Of a stretch of 64,000 nt of DNA, positions 37,081-46,035 are shown in pieces. Location: the NCBI RefSeq assembly GCF_013376475.1, contig NZ_CP045508.1, positions 4,091,852-4,155,851 of the forward strand, in the 5' to 3' direction. The DNA comes from Desulfolutivibrio sulfoxidireducens. GTDB taxonomy: Bacteria > Desulfobacterota > Desulfovibrionia > Desulfovibrionales > Desulfovibrionaceae. How positions within the stretch are numbered: the first letter of the stretch is position 1; every line of letters starts with the position of its first letter. The position numbers and the translations under genes were made by a program. The notes beneath the pieces are model-generated. The model was not told the DNA's origin and ran no database searches. It was given only the letters and a program-made list of their open reading frames with translations.

Positions 37081-37836
37081 ATGAACAACAAGCGAAGCGC
37101 GCTCCTGGGCCGTTGCGACGGCCTGCTGCTCCTGGGACTGGCCCTGTTCATGGCCTGGCTCGTGTCCGGCGACGCCTACTGGAACTACCTCCACCCCCGG
37201 TTCATGCCCCTGACCACCGCCGCCGCCGCGATCCTGGCCGGGCTTGGACTGTTCGCCCTGTGGCGGCCTCCCCGGCCGTCGCTTTCCCGCACCCTGGCCT
37301 TCGCGGTCATGCTCGGCCTGGCCCTTTTCAGCCTGCCCCCCGCCGACCCCTTCGGGTCCGCCACGGACCGGGCCGCGGCCGAGGAAGAGGCCGTGCCCGA
37401 GGACGAGAAGGGATACGTGCGCATCAATACCGGGGAGCTCTACGACGTGGCCGAAAACGGCGAGATGGGGAATTTTCCCGGACCGGGCTTCGCCGTGCGC
37501 GGCTTCGTGCGCCGCGATCCGGCCCTGGAGCGGCTGGGATGTTTCGGGCTGTACCGGGTGGCCCTGTACTGCTGTTTCGCCGACGCCACGGCCGTGGGCT
37601 TCGCGGTCCGGCCCGCGGACGGGGTCATGCCCGAAGACGGGACCTGGGTGCGCGTCCTGGGGAAGCTCGAACCCGCGCCCGGCGGCGCGGCCCTGCCCCA
37701 GCCCGAGGTCCCGGGCATCTTCTACGCCTCGACCCTATCCGGATACGTTTTTCACGCCGACCGGGTCGTGCCCGTGCCCGCCCCGCGCGAGGCGTTCATG
37801 TTCGAATGGCGCCAGGCCGAGCCCTACGCCTATTGA
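37081..37836 (+). CDS. DUF1980/TIGR03943 (YcgQ-like) membrane protein
   Basis: A 251-residue protein with two to three N-terminal hydrophobic segments (LLLLGLALFMAWLVSG, FMPLTTAAAAILAGLGLFA, TLAFAVMLGLALFSLPPA) and an extracytoplasmic C-terminal domain holding VRINTGELYDVAENGEMGNF and GLYRVALYCCFADATAVGFA, the conserved DUF1980 core with its cysteine pair. It is the usual partner of the permease upstream (YcgR-YcgQ pair in Bacillus). The Fur-family gene downstream supports metal control. Confidence 0.88.
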   Translation: MNNKRSALLGRCDGLLLLGLALFMAWLVSGDAYWNYLHPRFMPLTTAAAAILAGLGLFALWRPPRPSLSRTLAFAVMLGLALFSLPPADPFGSATDRAAAEEEAVPEDEKGYVRINTGELYDVAENGEMGNFPGPGFAVRGFVRRDPALERLGCFGLYRVALYCCFADATAVGFAVRPADGVMPEDGTWVRVLGKLEPAPGGAALPQPEVPGIFYASTLSGYVFHADRVVPVPAPREAFMFEWRQAEPYAY

Positions 37837-37951
37837 CGCCTTCCGGCCTTCCCCGCCGTCCCGGCCATCCGTTCTTGACGGCGGCGCGCGGCCGGGAATA
37901 TCCATGGCACAAGGATCGACCCCCTTGCCCCGCGAAAAAAGGAGCCCGACC

Positions 37952-38419
37952 ATGGACGCCTCCGTCTCCCGCCTGGAAGGCCTGGTGACCCTGCTTCGGG
38001 GCAGGGGCCGCCGGATCACGCCCCAGCGCCTGGCCATCCTGCGCGTCCTGGCCCGCGACAGCGGCCATCCCTCGGCCGAACAGGTGCACGCCCGGCTGGT
38101 GAGGCACTTTCCCACCATGAGCCTGGCCACGGTGTACAAGACCATCGTCCTGCTCAAGCAGGCCGGGGAGATCCTCGAACTGCAGTTCAGCGAGCTGGGC
38201 AACCGCTACGACGGACGCCGGCCCTATCCCCACCCCCACGTCATCTGCACCGGCTGCGGGGCCATCGTGGACGCCGACGACCCCCTTCTTTGCGACGCGG
38301 CCGAGCGGGTGGCCCGGGAAACCGGCTACGACATTTTGACCCACCGCCTGGATTTTTTCGGCCTGTGCCCGGCCTGCCGGGAAAAAAGGGACACGGCCGG
38401 CCCTACAAAAGGGGCGTGA
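37952..38419 (+). CDS. Fur-family transcriptional regulator (PerR/Zur-like)
   Basis: A 155-residue regulator. Winged helix RGRRITPQRLAILRVLARDS, with HFPTMSLATVYKTIVLLKQA as the recognition part, then dimerisation domain RPYPHPHVICTGCGAIVDAD and FFGLCPACRE, which hold the structural CxxC pairs. The residues needed to tell PerR, Zur and Fur apart cannot be fixed by eye. AAAGGAG precedes the ATG. It follows the permease and DUF1980 genes in the same direction and its end overlaps the end of glgP by 17 bp. Confidence 0.9.
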   Translation: MDASVSRLEGLVTLLRGRGRRITPQRLAILRVLARDSGHPSAEQVHARLVRHFPTMSLATVYKTIVLLKQAGEILELQFSELGNRYDGRRPYPHPHVICTGCGAIVDADDPLLCDAAERVARETGYDILTHRLDFFGLCPACREKRDTAGPTKGA

Positions 38420-40868
38420 CGCTCCAAATGTCCCGGGCGTATTCCGTGACCATGCGGTCGCTGGAAAAAGCGCCCATTCCCGCCGTGTTCAGGATGGACC
38501 GCCGGGTAAAGCCGTCCTGGTCCAGATAGGCTTCGGCGGCCAGTTCCTGCTGGCGGACGTAGGACTCGTAGTCGGCCACGACCATGAACCAGTCGCCGCC
38601 GTCCAGGATGGCGTCCACGATGGGCCGGAAGAAGTCGGGCTGGCCGGGCGAGAAAAAGCCGCCGGCGACCATGTCCAGGGCCCTTTTGAGCTCCACGTTG
38701 AACTCGGAAATCAGGCGCGGGTTGAAGCCGCTGGCCCGGGCCTGGGCCACCTCGGGCGCGGTCAGCCCGAAGGTGAAGAAGTTCTCCGGGCCGACATGCT
38801 GACGTATCTCGATGTTCGCCCCGTCCAGGGTGCCGATGGTCACGGCCCCGTTTAAGGCGAACTTCATGTTGCCCGTGCCCGAGGCCTCCATGCCGGCGGT
38901 GGAGATCTGTTCCGAGAGGTCCGTGGCCCGGATCAGGCGTTCGCTGGTGGACACGCTGAAGTTGGGCAAAAAAACGACCTTCAGGCTGTCCGCAACCTCG
39001 GGGTCGGTGTTGACGGTTTTGGCCACGGCCCCGATCAGGGCGATGATGCGCTTGGCCATGGCATAGCCCGGGGCGGCCTTGCCGCCGAAGAGCGCCACCC
39101 GGGGGACGGCCGGATATTCGTGGATGGTCTTGATGCGGTTATAGAGGGTGACGACGTGCAGGACGTTTAAGACCTGGCGTTTGTATTCGTGGAAGCGCTT
39201 GACCTGGGCGTCGAAAAGGGCCTCGGGCGAAATCTCCACACCCACGGCGTTTTTGACGTAGCCGCACAGGGCGGCCTTGTTTTGCAGGCGAATCCCGCGC
39301 CACTGTTCGCAAAACGCGGCGTCGCCGGCCAGGGGGACCAGGTCGCCAAGCCGGGTCAGGTCTTTTTGCCAGGCCGGCCCGATGGCCTCGGTGATCAGCC
39401 CGGCCAGTCCGGGGTTGGCCTGGGCCAGAAAGCGGCGGGGCGAGATGCCGTTGGTGATGTTGACGAACCGCTCCGGATACATCCGGTACAGATCGGCGAA
39501 GACATGTTCCTTGAGAATCTCGGTATGCAGCATGGCCACGCCGTTGACCTTGTGGCTGGCGACCACGGCCAGATGGGCCATGCGCACATGTTTGACCGGC
39601 CCCTCCCCGATGATCGAAAGGCGCTCGAGCCGGCCCAGGTCCCCGGGGTATTTCGCGGCCACCTCGTCAAGAAAGCGGCGGTTGATCTCGTAGATGATCT
39701 CCATGTGCCGGGGCAGGACGTGGGCCACCAGGTCCACGGGCCAGCACTCCAGGGCCTCGGGCAGGACGGTGTGGTTGGTGTAGGTGAAGACCCCTTTGCA
39801 GATGGCCCAGGCCGCGTCCCAGTCCACAAGCTCCTCGTCCACCAGGATGCGCATCAGCTCGGCCACGGCGATGGCCGGATGGGTCTCGTTGAGGTGGATG
39901 GCCACCTCGCTTGGCAGGTTCTCCAGGCTGCCGCCGTCTTTCCCGTGGCGGCGCATGATGTCCTGAAGCGTGGCCGAGACCAGGAAATACTGCTGCCGGA
40001 AGCGCAATTCCTTGCCCTGCACGGTGTCGTCCTCGGGGTACAGGACCATGGATATGTCCTCGCTTTGGATTTTTTCCCGAAGCGCTCCGACGTAATCGCC
40101 GCTGTTGAAAAAGCACAGATTGAAGCCCGCGGTGGCCTTGGCCGCCCACAGACGCATGTTCGAGGTGAAGGCGTTGCCCTGGCCGGGAATCAGGATGTCG
40201 CAGGCCATGGCCCGAACCTTGGCCGTATCCGTCCACCTGCGCCGCGCCTGGCCCTGGTTGTCCAGGTAGCATTCCACCCGGCCGTAAAACCGGACCAGAT
40301 AGAAGAAATGGGGGCGGTCGAACTGCCAGATGGACCCGAAGCGCAGCCAGTTGTCGGCCCGCTCCACCTGGCAGCCGTTCTCGATGAGCTGTTCGAAGAG
40401 CCCGTAGTCGTAGCGGATGCCGTAGCCATGGCCGGGGATGCGCAGGGCGGCCATGGAATCCAGGCAGCACGAGGCCAGGCGTCCCAGGCCGCCGTTGCCC
40501 AGTCCCGGTTCGGCCTCGCGCTCCTCGAGTTCCTCTAGGGTCATGCCCCATTGGGCCAGGACCGCCTCGACCTCGGGCAACAGCTTAAGGCGCATGATGT
40601 TTTGCCGCAAAAAACGCCCCGGCAGAAACTCCAGGGACAGATAGTACACCCGCTTGGCCTTTTCCGCGTAGTATTCGCGCCGGGTATGCACCCAGTTCAC
40701 GGCCATCCTGTCCCGGATGACGTGGGAAAGGGCCTTGAACACCCGGTTCCGGGTGATGCGCTGGTCGTCGGATCCCAGGGTGGTGACGATGTGACGCAGG
40801 ATCTCGTTCGTGATGTCGGCGCGAACGGCCGAACGGTCGATGCCGGCGGAGCTTTCGGGGGTTTCCAT
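38403..40868 (-). CDS. glgP: Glycogen/starch/alpha-glucan phosphorylase
   Basis: Releases glucose-1-phosphate from storage glucan. The 821-residue length is typical. Motifs include YLSLEFLPGRFLRQNI, LGNGGLGRLASCCLDSMA, DYGLFEQ, VLYPEDDTVQGKELRFRQQY, NDTHP-like HLNETHPAIAVAELMR and the PLP-binding EASGTGNMKFALNGAVTIG near residue 668. The catalytic domain is complete. It converges with the Fur-type gene. Control is not visible in the sequence. Confidence 0.97.
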   Translation of the reverse strand: METPESSAGIDRSAVRADITNEILRHIVTTLGSDDQRITRNRVFKALSHVIRDRMAVNWVHTRREYYAEKAKRVYYLSLEFLPGRFLRQNIMRLKLLPEVEAVLAQWGMTLEELEEREAEPGLGNGGLGRLASCCLDSMAALRIPGHGYGIRYDYGLFEQLIENGCQVERADNWLRFGSIWQFDRPHFFYLVRFYGRVECYLDNQGQARRRWTDTAKVRAMACDILIPGQGNAFTSNMRLWAAKATAGFNLCFFNSGDYVGALREKIQSEDISMVLYPEDDTVQGKELRFRQQYFLVSATLQDIMRRHGKDGGSLENLPSEVAIHLNETHPAIAVAELMRILVDEELVDWDAAWAICKGVFTYTNHTVLPEALECWPVDLVAHVLPRHMEIIYEINRRFLDEVAAKYPGDLGRLERLSIIGEGPVKHVRMAHLAVVASHKVNGVAMLHTEILKEHVFADLYRMYPERFVNITNGISPRRFLAQANPGLAGLITEAIGPAWQKDLTRLGDLVPLAGDAAFCEQWRGIRLQNKAALCGYVKNAVGVEISPEALFDAQVKRFHEYKRQVLNVLHVVTLYNRIKTIHEYPAVPRVALFGGKAAPGYAMAKRIIALIGAVAKTVNTDPEVADSLKVVFLPNFSVSTSERLIRATDLSEQISTAGMEASGTGNMKFALNGAVTIGTLDGANIEIRQHVGPENFFTFGLTAPEVAQARASGFNPRLISEFNVELKRALDMVAGGFFSPGQPDFFRPIVDAILDGGDWFMVVADYESYVRQQELAAEAYLDQDGFTRRSILNTAGMGAFSSDRMVTEYARDIWSVTPLL

Positions 40869-41214
40869 GGGGCGCCTCGGAATGTGATACGTTGCCGGAA
40901 TGGGGATATGGCCGTGTGGCCTCGCGTTTTTGTCGCCGGCCGGTCCACGGGGCGCGCCGGATCCCGCGCCCGGTCACGGACCGAGACCGGACGGCGCATC
41001 CCTTTGCGACGACTTTAGACCCGTGAATGTGAGGGGTTTGTTTCTCTTGGGTGTTCTTTTGTCGTCTTCCCGGGATGTGGGCGGGGAAGCCATGGGGATG
41101 TCACGGCCGGGTCGCCGGACCGGCAAAAAAGGCGTGTAGGAAGCGGCCGTCGGCCTGCCGGAGGGAAGATGGTCCACCCCGGCGCGCCGACGGCAAACTT
41201 CGGGAGTCGTGGGT
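40869..41214. other. Non-coding interval between glgP and mgtA
   Basis: A 346-base divergent interval. It must hold both promoters, but no convincing -35/-10 pair or magnesium riboswitch (M-box-like) fold was recognised by eye. Small open frames here have no ribosome-binding site or similarity. Confidence 0.5.
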
Positions 41215-43734
41215 ATGAATGACGCACCGTCCCCGTTTTACGCCAGACCCGCGTCGGAGGTCCTGACTGAGCTTGCGACCTCGCCGGCCGGGCTTTCGGC
41301 CCGGGAGGCCGCCGCGAGGCTGGCGGCGCTTGGCCCCAACACCCTCGGCGGCAAGGGCGGCCGAAGCGATTTCAGGCTGCTTCTTTCCCAGTTCAAAAGC
41401 CCCATCATCCTGATCCTGATCTTCGCCGCCATCCTGTCCTTTTTCCTGGACGACCAGACCGACGCGATCATCATTCTGGTCATCGTCTGCGTCAGCGGCC
41501 TTCTGGGCTTCTGGCAGGAGCGCGGCGCGGCCCATGCCGTGGAAAAGCTCCTGGAGATGGTGGAGACCAGGGGCACGGCCCTGCGCGACGGCCTGCCCGC
41601 GCGCATCCCCTTCGACGAGTTCGTACCCGGGGACGTGGTCAGCCTGACCGCCGGGTGCGGCATCCCGGGCGACTGCCTGATCCTGGAATCCAGGGATCTG
41701 TTCGCCAACGAGGCCTCGCTCACCGGCGAGACCTTCCCCGTGGAGAAAGGCGCCGCCCCCGTGCGTCCGGACGCCTCCCTGGCCGAGCGCGCCAACGTCC
41801 TTTTCATGGGCACCCACGTGGTCAGCGGCACGGCCACGGCCGTGGTGGCCAAAACGGCCCGGGAGACCGAGTTCGGCAAGGTCTCGGCCAGGCTTCGGGC
41901 CGCGCCGAGGGAGACGGATTTCGAGCGCGGCATCCGGCGCTTCGGTTTTCTGCTCATGGAAATCACCATGATCATGATGACCGGCATCTTCGCCCTAAAC
42001 GTGCTCCTCGAAAAGCCCGTGGCCGATTCCTTCCTGTTCTCCCTGGCCCTGGCCGTGGGCCTGACCCCGCAGCTTTTGCCGGCCATAATAAGCGTCAACC
42101 TGGCCGCCGGGGCCAAGCGGCTGGCCGCCTCCAAGGTCATCGTGCGCCGGCTGGCGGCCATCGAGAACTTCGGGGCCATGACCATCCTGTGCTCGGACAA
42201 GACCGGGACCCTGACCGACGGCACCGTGCGCATCCAGGGGACCTACGACGCCACGGGCGCGCCCAGCGACCACGCCTTTACGCTGGCCTACCTCAACGGC
42301 TTTTTCCAAAGCGGCTTCGCCAACCCCATCGATGCGGCCATCGCCGCCAAGGGCGGGGTGGACGTCTCCGGCTACGCCAAGCTCGACGAGATTCCCTATG
42401 ACTTCGTGCGCAAACGTCTGGGCATCCTGGTCCATAAGGACGGCCAGAATCTGCTGGTGGTCAAGGGCGCCCTGCGGGCGGTCCTGGCCGCCTGCTCCCG
42501 GGCGCGGCTGCCGGACGGCGGACTGGCGCCCCTGGCCGACGTGCGCCCGGACATCGAAAAACGCTTCGAGGAATACGGCCGCCAGGGCTACCGCTGCCTG
42601 GGCCTGGCCGGCAAGGACATGGGGGAGGCCGGACAGGCCGGCAAGGCCGACGAGACGGACATGGTCTTCGAGGGCTTTTTGACCCTGTGGGATCCGCCCA
42701 AACCCGGCATCGCCCAGACCGTGGCCAATCTGGCCCAAAAGGGCGTGCGGCTGACGGTCATCACCGGCGACAACCGCTATGTGGCCGAGAGCATCGGCCG
42801 CCAGATGGGCATCGCCGAGCCGGCCATCCTGACCGGGCCGGACCTGCGCACCCTGTCGCCCGACGCGTTGGTGGCCCGGGCGGCCAGGACCGACATCTTC
42901 GCCGAGGTCGAGCCCAACCAGAAGGAGGACATCGTGCGGGCCTTGCAGAAGGCCGGGTTCGTGGTCGGGTTCATGGGCGACGGCATCAACGACGCCTCGG
43001 CCATCAAGGCCGCCGACGTGGGGCTGTCCGTGGACGGGGCCGTGGACGTGGCCAAGGAGGCGGCGGACATCGTGCTTCTGGACCCGGACCTGGGGGTTTT
43101 GGAAAACGGGGTGCTGCTCGGCAGAAAGACCTTCGCCAACACCTTGAAATATATCTTCATGGCCACCAGCGCCAATTTCGGCAACATGTTCTCCATGGCC
43201 GGGGCCTCGTTGTTTTTGCCGTTTCTGCCCCTGCTTCCCACCCAGGTCCTTTTGACCAACCTGCTCACGGACCTGCCCGAGATGACCATCGCCTCGGACT
43301 CGGTGGACCCGGACATGGTCGAGCGCCCCAGGAAGTGGGACATCAAGTTCATCCGTAACTTCATGCTGGTCTTCGGGCCGCTGAGCTCCATTTTCGACTG
43401 CCTGACCTTCGTGGTCCTGCTGCACTTCTTGAACGCCTCGGAGGCCCTGTTCCAGACCGGCTGGTTCGTGGAGTCGGTGGTCTCGGCGGCGCTGATCGTC
43501 TTGGTGGTGCGCACCAAACGAACCATCCTGACCAGCCGCCCCAGCCGGCTGCTTCTGTGGGCCACTTTGGCCATGGTGGGGCTGACCTTGTGGCTGCCCT
43601 TCGGGCCGTTGGCCGAGCCCTTCGACTTCGTGCCCCTGCCATGGTCGTTTCTGCCGGCCCTGGCCGGGATCGTGGGGCTGTACGTCGTAAGCGCCGAGCT
43701 GGCCAAGAAGTGGTTCTACCGCCGGTTCGGGTGA
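41215..43734 (+). CDS. mgtA: Magnesium-translocating P-type ATPase
   Basis: An 839-residue type IIIB P-type ATPase of the MgtA/MgtB class, importing magnesium at the inner membrane. Visible are the actuator loop ANEASLTGETFPVEKG, the phosphorylation site CSDKTGTLTDGT near residue 330, the hinge GFMGDGINDASAIKAADVG and about ten helices, with the MgtA-type VGLTPQLLPAIISVNLAAGA. GGGAG before the ATG at 41215 selects that start over a GTG two codons upstream. There is no MgtC or leader peptide visible nearby. Confidence 0.95.
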   Translation: MNDAPSPFYARPASEVLTELATSPAGLSAREAAARLAALGPNTLGGKGGRSDFRLLLSQFKSPIILILIFAAILSFFLDDQTDAIIILVIVCVSGLLGFWQERGAAHAVEKLLEMVETRGTALRDGLPARIPFDEFVPGDVVSLTAGCGIPGDCLILESRDLFANEASLTGETFPVEKGAAPVRPDASLAERANVLFMGTHVVSGTATAVVAKTARETEFGKVSARLRAAPRETDFERGIRRFGFLLMEITMIMMTGIFALNVLLEKPVADSFLFSLALAVGLTPQLLPAIISVNLAAGAKRLAASKVIVRRLAAIENFGAMTILCSDKTGTLTDGTVRIQGTYDATGAPSDHAFTLAYLNGFFQSGFANPIDAAIAAKGGVDVSGYAKLDEIPYDFVRKRLGILVHKDGQNLLVVKGALRAVLAACSRARLPDGGLAPLADVRPDIEKRFEEYGRQGYRCLGLAGKDMGEAGQAGKADETDMVFEGFLTLWDPPKPGIAQTVANLAQKGVRLTVITGDNRYVAESIGRQMGIAEPAILTGPDLRTLSPDALVARAARTDIFAEVEPNQKEDIVRALQKAGFVVGFMGDGINDASAIKAADVGLSVDGAVDVAKEAADIVLLDPDLGVLENGVLLGRKTFANTLKYIFMATSANFGNMFSMAGASLFLPFLPLLPTQVLLTNLLTDLPEMTIASDSVDPDMVERPRKWDIKFIRNFMLVFGPLSSIFDCLTFVVLLHFLNASEALFQTGWFVESVVSAALIVLVVRTKRTILTSRPSRLLLWATLAMVGLTLWLPFGPLAEPFDFVPLPWSFLPALAGIVGLYVVSAELAKKWFYRRFG

Positions 43735-43809
43735 GGCGGAGCGGCAGGTGACGGGCCTGGGGATTCGCCCGGGGAGGTCTCGCCTTCCCGGGCTTTTTTT
43801 CGCCGAGGA

Positions 43810-43837
43810 TTGACTGACATAGCATGGATGCTATATT
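43810..43837 (+). promoter_or_regulatory. Promoter and operator of the HigBA-like pair
   Basis: TTGACT (43810-43815) and TATATT (43832-43837) are 16 bases apart. The spacer holds the perfect inverted repeat ATAGCAT-GG-ATGCTAT (43819-43834), which runs into the -10 hexamer. A repressor bound here would block the promoter, as expected for an autoregulated toxin-antitoxin pair. Confidence 0.75.
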
Positions 43838-43867
43838 TTGTGCCGAGCAGGCCGGCACGGAGGAAAC

Positions 43868-44233
43868 ATGCCCAGGAATTCAGGCTCGGGGAATTCTCAC
43901 CTGGCCGAGCCACGATGGAGCGTCGAATTCCTGGACGACAGGGTGGAAGCGGAATTCGATGCCTTCCCGGCGGAACTCCAGGCCGATTTCGTGCATATCG
44001 CCGAGATGATCCAGGAGGTCGGCCTGCACGCCATCGGTTACCCCCACGTCAGACATGTCCGGGAAAAACTCTGGGAGATGCGGACGCGGGGCAAGGACGG
44101 CATCGGGCGCGAGTTGTATTGCACGGCAAAGGGCCGACGCGTGATCATTCTCCGGTGCTTCACGAAAAAGGCGAACAAAACGCCGCAAAAGGAAATCGAA
44201 ATCGCCGCGGAGAGAATGAAGCAGCTTACGTAA
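43868..44233 (+). CDS. higB: HigB/Gp49-family toxin (RelE superfamily)
   Basis: A 121-residue protein: WSVEFLDDRVEAEFDAFPAE, then KLWEMRTRGKDGIGRELYCT and RRVIILRCFTKKANKTPQKE with IEIAAERMKQ at the end, the phage-derived Gp49-like HigB toxin pattern, ribosome-dependent mRNA interferases. GGAGGA lies just before the ATG. It precedes an XRE-type antitoxin, the toxin-first order of higBA modules. The promoter with operator is immediately upstream. Confidence 0.9.
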   Translation: MPRNSGSGNSHLAEPRWSVEFLDDRVEAEFDAFPAELQADFVHIAEMIQEVGLHAIGYPHVRHVREKLWEMRTRGKDGIGRELYCTAKGRRVIILRCFTKKANKTPQKEIEIAAERMKQLT

Positions 44234-44291
44234 CAAGATTTAAAACATATGATAGTACACCATGCTCATAAATATTAACGGGATAGTTGGC

Positions 44292-44579
44292 ATGAACAGA
44301 AAAACCATGGACCAGAAAAAGGCCGAACTCCTGCAAGACCCCGCCTTCAGGCAGGCCTATGAAGAGCGGGAGGCGGCGTACGCCGTGGCGCTCGCGGCCA
44401 TCACGGCCCGCAAGAACGCCGGCCTGACCCAGGCGGAGGTCGCCGACCGGATGCACACCACCCAGTCCGCCGTGGCCCGTCTCGAATCGGGCAAATCGGT
44501 CCCAACCCTGCCGACGCTTGAAAAATTTGCCAGGGCCACCGGCGCCCGGCTGCGTGTCAGCTTTGAACCGACCTGCTGA
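44292..44579 (+). CDS. higA: HigA-like XRE-family antitoxin
   Basis: A 95-residue protein with an N-terminal helical part (AELLQDPAFRQAYEEREAAY) and a Cro/C1 helix-turn-helix (NAGLTQAEVADRMHTTQSAV, ARLESGKSVPTLPTLEKFAR). Starts at 44262, 44292 and 44307 are all possible; 44292 is preferred weakly for a GGGA upstream. It is likely the repressor at the ATAGCAT palindrome. It ends 19 bp before a bidirectional terminator. Confidence 0.88.
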   Translation: MNRKTMDQKKAELLQDPAFRQAYEEREAAYAVALAAITARKNAGLTQAEVADRMHTTQSAVARLESGKSVPTLPTLEKFARATGARLRVSFEPTC

Positions 44580-44598
44580 TAAAGCGGATAAACCGCCG

Positions 44599-44633
44599 TG
44601 AAAAGGCCCCGGCGCTTCGCCGGGGCCTTTTTT
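44599..44633 (+). terminator. Bidirectional terminator between higA and the dehydrogenase
   Basis: AAAAGGCCCCGGCG, loop CTTCG-like, CGCCGGGGCCTTTTTT. It has A-rich and T-rich flanks on opposite sides, so it can serve both convergent transcripts. Confidence 0.92.
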
Positions 44634-45843
44634 ACGACCGAAGGTCGAAGGCCACCTTCATGCTTTGGTGGCCGCGCTTGTCGAAGGCGGCGGTAAACGC
44701 CCGGGCGTAGTCCGCCAGACGGAAGGTGTGGGTCAGAAGACCGGCCGTGGGGTAGGTCCCGCGGGAGAGAAGCTCCAGGGCCACGTCGTAGGTGCGGACC
44801 CGCTTGCCCGTGCGCGGGTCCGTGGCGTGGCCGTAGCTGGCCGAGCCCACCACGCGCAGTTGCCGGAACCACAGGCTGGACACGTCGGCCCCGGAAAGCC
44901 GGGCTGTGGTCCCGACCATGACGTAGGTCCCGCCGGCCCGAAGGGCCAAAAGACCCTCCTCGAAGGCCCGGGAGCCCCCGGCGCAGTCCAGAAACAGGTC
45001 CGCCCCGCCCTCCAGGTTGCCGCCGCCAAGGGTCGTGGGCACGAACGTGGCGCCCACGGCCTCCCCCAGTTCCTTGCGCCCGGGAGAGCGCAAGACCACG
45101 TCGGCCCCGCCGTTTTTAGCCGCCTCGGCCTGGAACCCATGCCGGGCCACGGCCACGATGCGGGCCTTGGAGCCAAGGGCGCGCAGGGAGCGCACGGCGT
45201 GCTGCCCGAGAATGCCCATGCCGTTTATGACCACCGTGTCCGTGTCCATGGGGAAATGCACCAGGACCGGATGCAGCACCGAGGCCAGAGAATCGAGCAA
45301 AATCGCGGTCTCGTCCGGGACGTGATCCGGAATCGGGAATATCCGCGAGGGATGGGCCGCGGTGCGCTCGGCCATGCCCCCCGGGGCCTTGGCGTTAAAT
45401 CCCAGAAAAGCGCCGGGCGGCAACCCGCCGCGCAAAAAGTTCTCACACAGGTTGTAGTCCCCGGCGGCGCAGAACCGGCAGGGGGAAAGCCCCCGGGTCT
45501 CGCAGGGCAGAATCGGCTCCACAGCCACCCGCTGGCCCGCCGAAAAACCCGAACCGGCCGGGGCGTCCTCGACCACGGCCAAAATCTCGTGCCCGAGGAC
45601 CGAGGGCATGGAGGCGTAGGGTTCGAGCAGGACGGATTCGTGGCCCTTTAAAAGGCCCATGTCCGAACCGCAGATGCCGCACATCAGGGTTTTGAGCCGG
45701 ACCCAGCCCGGAGGCGGGTCAAAGGGGACGTCGGCCAGACGCAGGGGCGAGACGCGGGGAAAGAACTTGCGGCGATCCAGCCGTGCGGCCAAGGCGCTGG
45801 CCAGGTAGCGGGGGATGCTTTTTTCGTAGACCAGGGCGTTCAT
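44632..45843 (-). CDS. Medium-chain zinc-type dehydrogenase
   Basis: A 403-residue MDR-family oxidoreductase. It has the catalytic-zinc start MCGICGSD with GHEILAVVED, a structural zinc region SPCRFCAAGDYNLCENF, and a Rossmann part TVVINGMGILGQHAVRSLRA with VVLRSPGRKELGEA. The pattern resembles threonine/sorbitol/aryl-alcohol dehydrogenases, but the substrate is unknown. The N-terminal extension (YEKSIPRYLASALAARLDRR) is longer than common. AAGGAA precedes the ATG. It is divergent from a CBS-ACT gene. Confidence 0.88.
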   Translation of the reverse strand: MNALVYEKSIPRYLASALAARLDRRKFFPRVSPLRLADVPFDPPPGWVRLKTLMCGICGSDMGLLKGHESVLLEPYASMPSVLGHEILAVVEDAPAGSGFSAGQRVAVEPILPCETRGLSPCRFCAAGDYNLCENFLRGGLPPGAFLGFNAKAPGGMAERTAAHPSRIFPIPDHVPDETAILLDSLASVLHPVLVHFPMDTDTVVINGMGILGQHAVRSLRALGSKARIVAVARHGFQAEAAKNGGADVVLRSPGRKELGEAVGATFVPTTLGGGNLEGGADLFLDCAGGSRAFEEGLLALRAGGTYVMVGTTARLSGADVSSLWFRQLRVVGSASYGHATDPRTGKRVRTYDVALELLSRGTYPTAGLLTHTFRLADYARAFTAAFDKRGHQSMKVAFDLRS

Positions 45844-46035
45844 GCCGTTTCCTTGGGCCGGGAGGCCTCGACCCGCGTCCGAAGTCCTTGAAGGGAGTCC
45901 GGGGGTGGTGTAGAGAATCGTTTACGGCGACAAGCGGCCGTAAAGACGGCCCTGTCTTTCCTTGCGGCCGGTATACGGAAAGTTGGCCTGGCCAACAAGC
46001 GCCCGAGTTCGGCATATTTCCCAAGGAGACCCCCC

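Noticed and set aside
40869..41214. Magnesium riboswitch before mgtA
   Set aside because: The conserved M-box core could not be seen in the leader; no call is made.
43810..44633. Prophage or genomic island because of the Gp49-like toxin
   Set aside because: Only a two-gene toxin-antitoxin module is present, with no integrase, tRNA or structural genes.
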